A stretch of DNA of 64,000 nt from Pseudomonas denitrificans (nom. rej.) (lineage in GTDB: Bacteria > Pseudomonadota > Gammaproteobacteria > Pseudomonadales > Pseudomonadaceae). The stretch is taken from the NCBI RefSeq assembly GCF_008807415.1, contig NZ_CP043626.1, forward strand, positions 3,968,001-4,032,000, written 5' to 3'. The position numbers and the translations under genes are program-made. The notes under the pieces were generated by a model, which worked only from the letters and a program-made list of their open reading frames with translations, was not told where the DNA came from and did not search any database. Shown here one piece after another: positions 61,498 through 64,000 of this stretch (its first letter is position 1; every line of letters begins with the position of its first letter).

Positions 61498-62496
61498 GTG
61501 AGCCGTGCCGCGTGGCTGCTGCTCGGCCTGATCGGCGCCTCGCTGATCCCCCTCGCCATCGGCGGCCGGGAGATGCTCGAGCATGTCCTGGCCTTCCCCC
61601 TCGACCAGTTGCTGATCATGTTCGGCATGATCTGCCTGTGCTGGCTGATCAACGCGCAGAAGCTGCGGGTGCTGCTCAATGGCCGCGCCGGCGAGATCGG
61701 CAAGGTGCGCTCGGTGGGCATCATCATGGCCTCGGAGTTCGCCTTCTACGCCACCCCCGGCGGCACCGGCGGCCCGCTCACCCTGATGGCCCTGCTCGCC
61801 CGCCACGGCATGCGCCCGGCGCACAGCAGCGCGATCTTCGCCGTGGACCAGTTGAGCGACCTGCTGTTCTTCCTCTGCGCACTCGCGGCGGTGCTGGTGT
61901 GGGCACTGTCGCACAGCGTCAGTCCGAACCTGGAGACGTCGCTGATCACCAGCGGTGTGCTGCTGGGCGGGATCTTCTTCGGCGTGGTACTGCTCGCGCG
62001 CTTCCAGCGCCGGGTGATCAGGGCCAACGGCCGGCTGTTCGAACGCCTGGGGATGAAACCGCGCACACGCCTGCACTGGGCGCGCAAATGCCTGCACTTC
62101 CGCGACACCCTGGTGAGCTGCCTGCGCCAGCCCAAGCGCCGGCTGCTGCTGATCTTCTTCTTCACCTGCTGCCACTGGGTGCTGCGCTTCTCGGTGCTCT
62201 ACATCACCCTCAAGGCGCTGGGCGTGGACCTGCACTGGGCCTGGGCCTTCCTGATCCAGCTGCTGTCGCTGGCCGCGGGTCTCGCCACGCTGCTGCCGGG
62301 TGGCGCAGGAGGCACGGAGCTGACCAGCGCCGCACTGCTCGCCCCGCTGGTGGGCAAATCCACGGCGGCCGCGGCCATCCTGATCTGGCGCGTGGTGACC
62401 TACTACTTCTACCTGGTGATGGGCGCACCGGTATTCGCCCTGATGGCGGGCCGGCCGCTGCTGCGCAAGCTGATGGGGCTGCGGGAAAGCGCCTGA
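61498..62496 (+). CDS. Lysylphosphatidylglycerol synthase/UPF0104-type membrane protein
   Basis: A 332-residue inner-membrane protein with about eight hydrophobic segments and the family motifs EFAFYATPGGTGGPLTLMAL (near residue 85) and TLLPGGAGGTELTSAA (near residue 265). It resembles the flippase domain of MprF without the synthetase domain, so it may move a lipid across the membrane. GTG start at 61498 preceded by a weak site; the start is uncertain. Role unknown. Confidence 0.82.
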   Translation: MSRAAWLLLGLIGASLIPLAIGGREMLEHVLAFPLDQLLIMFGMICLCWLINAQKLRVLLNGRAGEIGKVRSVGIIMASEFAFYATPGGTGGPLTLMALLARHGMRPAHSSAIFAVDQLSDLLFFLCALAAVLVWALSHSVSPNLETSLITSGVLLGGIFFGVVLLARFQRRVIRANGRLFERLGMKPRTRLHWARKCLHFRDTLVSCLRQPKRRLLLIFFFTCCHWVLRFSVLYITLKALGVDLHWAWAFLIQLLSLAAGLATLLPGGAGGTELTSAALLAPLVGKSTAAAAILIWRVVTYYFYLVMGAPVFALMAGRPLLRKLMGLRESA

Positions 62497-62499
62497 GGA

Positions 62500-62685
62500 T
62501 CAGTCGCCGGAAGGCTTGTCGTCTTCGGACGGCGCCTCGGGTTTGAGTGAATCCCAGAGTTCAGCGGCGCCGGGAAACTCGGTGCCGTCCTCGTCGCTCA
62601 AGGCTTCGGGATCGTAGCGGCTGGTACAGCCTTCGCCCAGGGTGGGCGGCGGGGTGGCGGTGCCTGGGTTCTTCGGGTCACTCAT
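62500..62685 (-). CDS. Small acidic protein of unknown function
   Basis: A 61-residue, Pro- and acidic-rich protein. GGAG lies nine bases before the ATG at 62685; a second ATG at 62694 has none. The 3' end is 4 nt from the convergent flippase gene. No family recognised. Confidence 0.6.
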   Translation of the reverse strand: MSDPKNPGTATPPPTLGEGCTSRYDPEALSDEDGTEFPGAAELWDSLKPEAPSEDDKPSGD

Positions 62686-62772
62686 GCTGACCATCTCCGT
62701 TGAGCGCAGCGCCCGCCGTCAGGCGACGGCGGGAGCATGCGGAGTACCCAGTCTAGAACGAAACCGGGTGGA

Positions 62773-63624
62773 TCAGTCGAATACCACGGTCTTGTTGTCG
62801 TGCACCAGCACGCGGTCTTCGAGGTGGTAGCGCAGGCCGCGGGCCAGCACCAGCTTCTCCACATCCTTGCCCAGGCGCACCAGGTCTTCGATGTTGTCGC
62901 GGTGGCTGATGCGCACCACGTCCTGCTCGATGATCGGGCCGGCGTCCAGTTCCTCGGTCACGTAGTGGCAGGTCGCACCGATCAGCTTCACGCCACGCAG
63001 CGACGCCTGGTGGTACGGCTTGGCACCAACGAAGGACGGCAGGAAGCTGTGGTGGATGTTGATCACCTGGTGGCGGTACTTCTGGCACAGGTCCGGCGGC
63101 AGGATCTGCATGTAGCGCGCCAGCACCACGTTGTCGGCCTGGTGCTCGTCGATCAGGCGCGACACCTGTTCGAAGGCCGGCTGCTTGTTCTTCGGGTCCA
63201 CCGGGACGTGGAAGTACGGAATGCCGTGCCACTCCACCATGCTGCGCAGGTCATCGTGGTTGGCGATCACGCAGGGAATCTCGCAATCCAGCTCGCCGCT
63301 GTGCCAGCGGTGCAGCAGGTCGGCCAGGCAGTGCGATTCGCGGCTGGCCATCAGCACGACGCGTTTCTTCACCGAGGAGTCGGTGATGCGCCACTCCATG
63401 GAGAACTCGCGGGCAATCGGGGCGAAGGCCTGGCGGAAACCGTCGATATCGAACGGCAGGGAGTCGGCACGAATCTCATGCCGCATGAAGAACCAGCCGT
63501 TGTCGTTGTCGGAATGGTGACTGGCCTCGGTGATCCAGCCGTTGTAAGTGGCCAGGAAATTACTCACCTTGGCGACGATGCCGACCCCGTCGGGGCAGGC
63601 GATCACCAGTCGGAAAGTGCGCAT
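62773..63624 (-). CDS. purU: Formyltetrahydrofolate deformylase
   Basis: A 283-residue enzyme hydrolysing 10-formyl-THF to THF and formate. It has an N-terminal ACT domain (about 1-85) and a formyltransferase-type domain with IHHSFLPSFVGA and GATCHYVTEELDAGPIIEQ, which hold the catalytic Asn-His-Asp set. By memory PAO1 has purU1 next to mvaT, as here. Confidence 0.94.
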   Translation of the reverse strand: MRTFRLVIACPDGVGIVAKVSNFLATYNGWITEASHHSDNDNGWFFMRHEIRADSLPFDIDGFRQAFAPIAREFSMEWRITDSSVKKRVVLMASRESHCLADLLHRWHSGELDCEIPCVIANHDDLRSMVEWHGIPYFHVPVDPKNKQPAFEQVSRLIDEHQADNVVLARYMQILPPDLCQKYRHQVINIHHSFLPSFVGAKPYHQASLRGVKLIGATCHYVTEELDAGPIIEQDVVRISHRDNIEDLVRLGKDVEKLVLARGLRYHLEDRVLVHDNKTVVFD

Positions 63625-63881
63625 GGGTGTACTCCAGATACATCGCGAAGGCCGCCATTCTAGCGGCTCGAGGGAAAAGATCAGCCATTGCCACGATGCG
63701 CCGACGAGAGCCAGTTCGATGCATTGCGAGTGCTGCGATTAATTACCGGCGAATGAACTAGTTAAACAAGTCGACAATTACCGACAAAACTTTTCCCAAG
63801 CATTTACTTGAACAACTTCGCTGACTATTATGTCTGCTACAAACTTTCCGCCACCGCTGGACCCAGAACAAGGTACCCAAC

Positions 63882-64000
63882 ATGTCGCTGATCAACGAGT
63901 ACCGCGCTACCGAAGAAGCCATCAAGGAACTTCAGGAGCGCCTGAAATCCCTGGAACAGGACGACAAGCTGAAGAAAGAGCTTGAGTTCGAAGAGAAACT
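63882..64000 (+). CDS. mvaT: MvaT, H-NS-like xenogeneic silencer (3' truncated)
   Basis: Forty residues are visible, and they match the known P. aeruginosa MvaT N-terminus from memory (MSLINEYRATEEAIKELQER, then the charged coiled coil LKSLEQDDKLKKEL). This is the oligomerisation coil; the AT-hook-like DNA-binding domain lies beyond the window. MvaT silences AT-rich horizontally acquired genes. The 257-nt upstream gap is unusually AT-rich for this genome, which fits autoregulation by MvaT or its paralogue. Confidence 0.95.
   Translation, partial: MSLINEYRATEEAIKELQERLKSLEQDDKLKKELEFEEK

Overview
The window is GC-rich, densely coded chromosomal DNA from a Pseudomonas of the P. aeruginosa group. 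The evidence is the start of mvaT at the right edge, a PA4642-family protein, an ackA-pta pair, mqo, rsmC-lysP, and a gene order that, from memory of PAO1, joins several PAO1 blocks (PA0829-PA0847-like, PA3921-PA3925-like, PA4626-PA4647-like, PA4314-PA4315-like). I see no tRNA, rRNA, prophage, IS element or CRISPR array. Both edge genes are cut by the window.

Layout. 1-15943: tail of a CHASE/HAMP/PAS/GGDEF diguanylate cyclase, cysZ, a GT4 glycosyltransferase, DegV, an old-yellow-enzyme reductase with its TetR regulator, a LysR/tautomerase pair, a nitroreductase, glutathione peroxidase, slyD, a DUF3565 protein leading into ackA and pta, an acyltransferase, an OmpA-like lipoprotein and a metallo-beta-lactamase-fold hydrolase. 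16063-20796: a LuxR-type regulator, a class II histone-deacetylase-like amidohydrolase, an MFS transporter and an outer-membrane barrel, which together look like an uptake and deacetylation locus for an unknown N-acetylated substrate. 20857-25099: an OruR-like AraC regulator, a PF10118 di-metal protein, an alpha/beta hydrolase and an exported hypothetical protein, with palindromic repeats. 25228-34909: a MalT/LAL regulator, DUF1329, DUF1302, a medium-chain acyl-CoA ligase and a thiolase. This is a fatty-acid or alcohol catabolic module, and two of its promoters carry the same upstream box at the same spacing. 34973-48973: LysE exporter, a tandem-DUF1266 protein, hprA-DUF1835, rsmC, lysP, a yybP-ykoY-type Mn riboswitch with its UPF0016 exporter, a SnoaL-like protein, an SDR epimerase, an M48 lipoprotein protease, a chemoreceptor, a degenerate SRAP protein and two small metal/signalling proteins. 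49115-64000: an acyltransferase, small membrane and cytosolic proteins, a YajG-like lipoprotein, mqo with a long leader, VOC, PA4642 family, an exported hypothetical, LysR with a convergent aldehyde dehydrogenase, a WbuC cupin, hpt, divergent upp-uraA, a lysyl-PG-synthase-type flippase, purU and the start of mvaT.

Most of this is core metabolism. The parts most worth pursuing are the SRAP protein lacking three of four catalytic residues, the paired promoter boxes of the DUF1302/acyl-CoA ligase module, the LuxR-HDAC-MFS-porin locus with a perfect operator-like palindrome, and several unexplained strong hairpins and palindromes, including a perfect 24-bp one after lysP and a nested one before the chemoreceptor gene.
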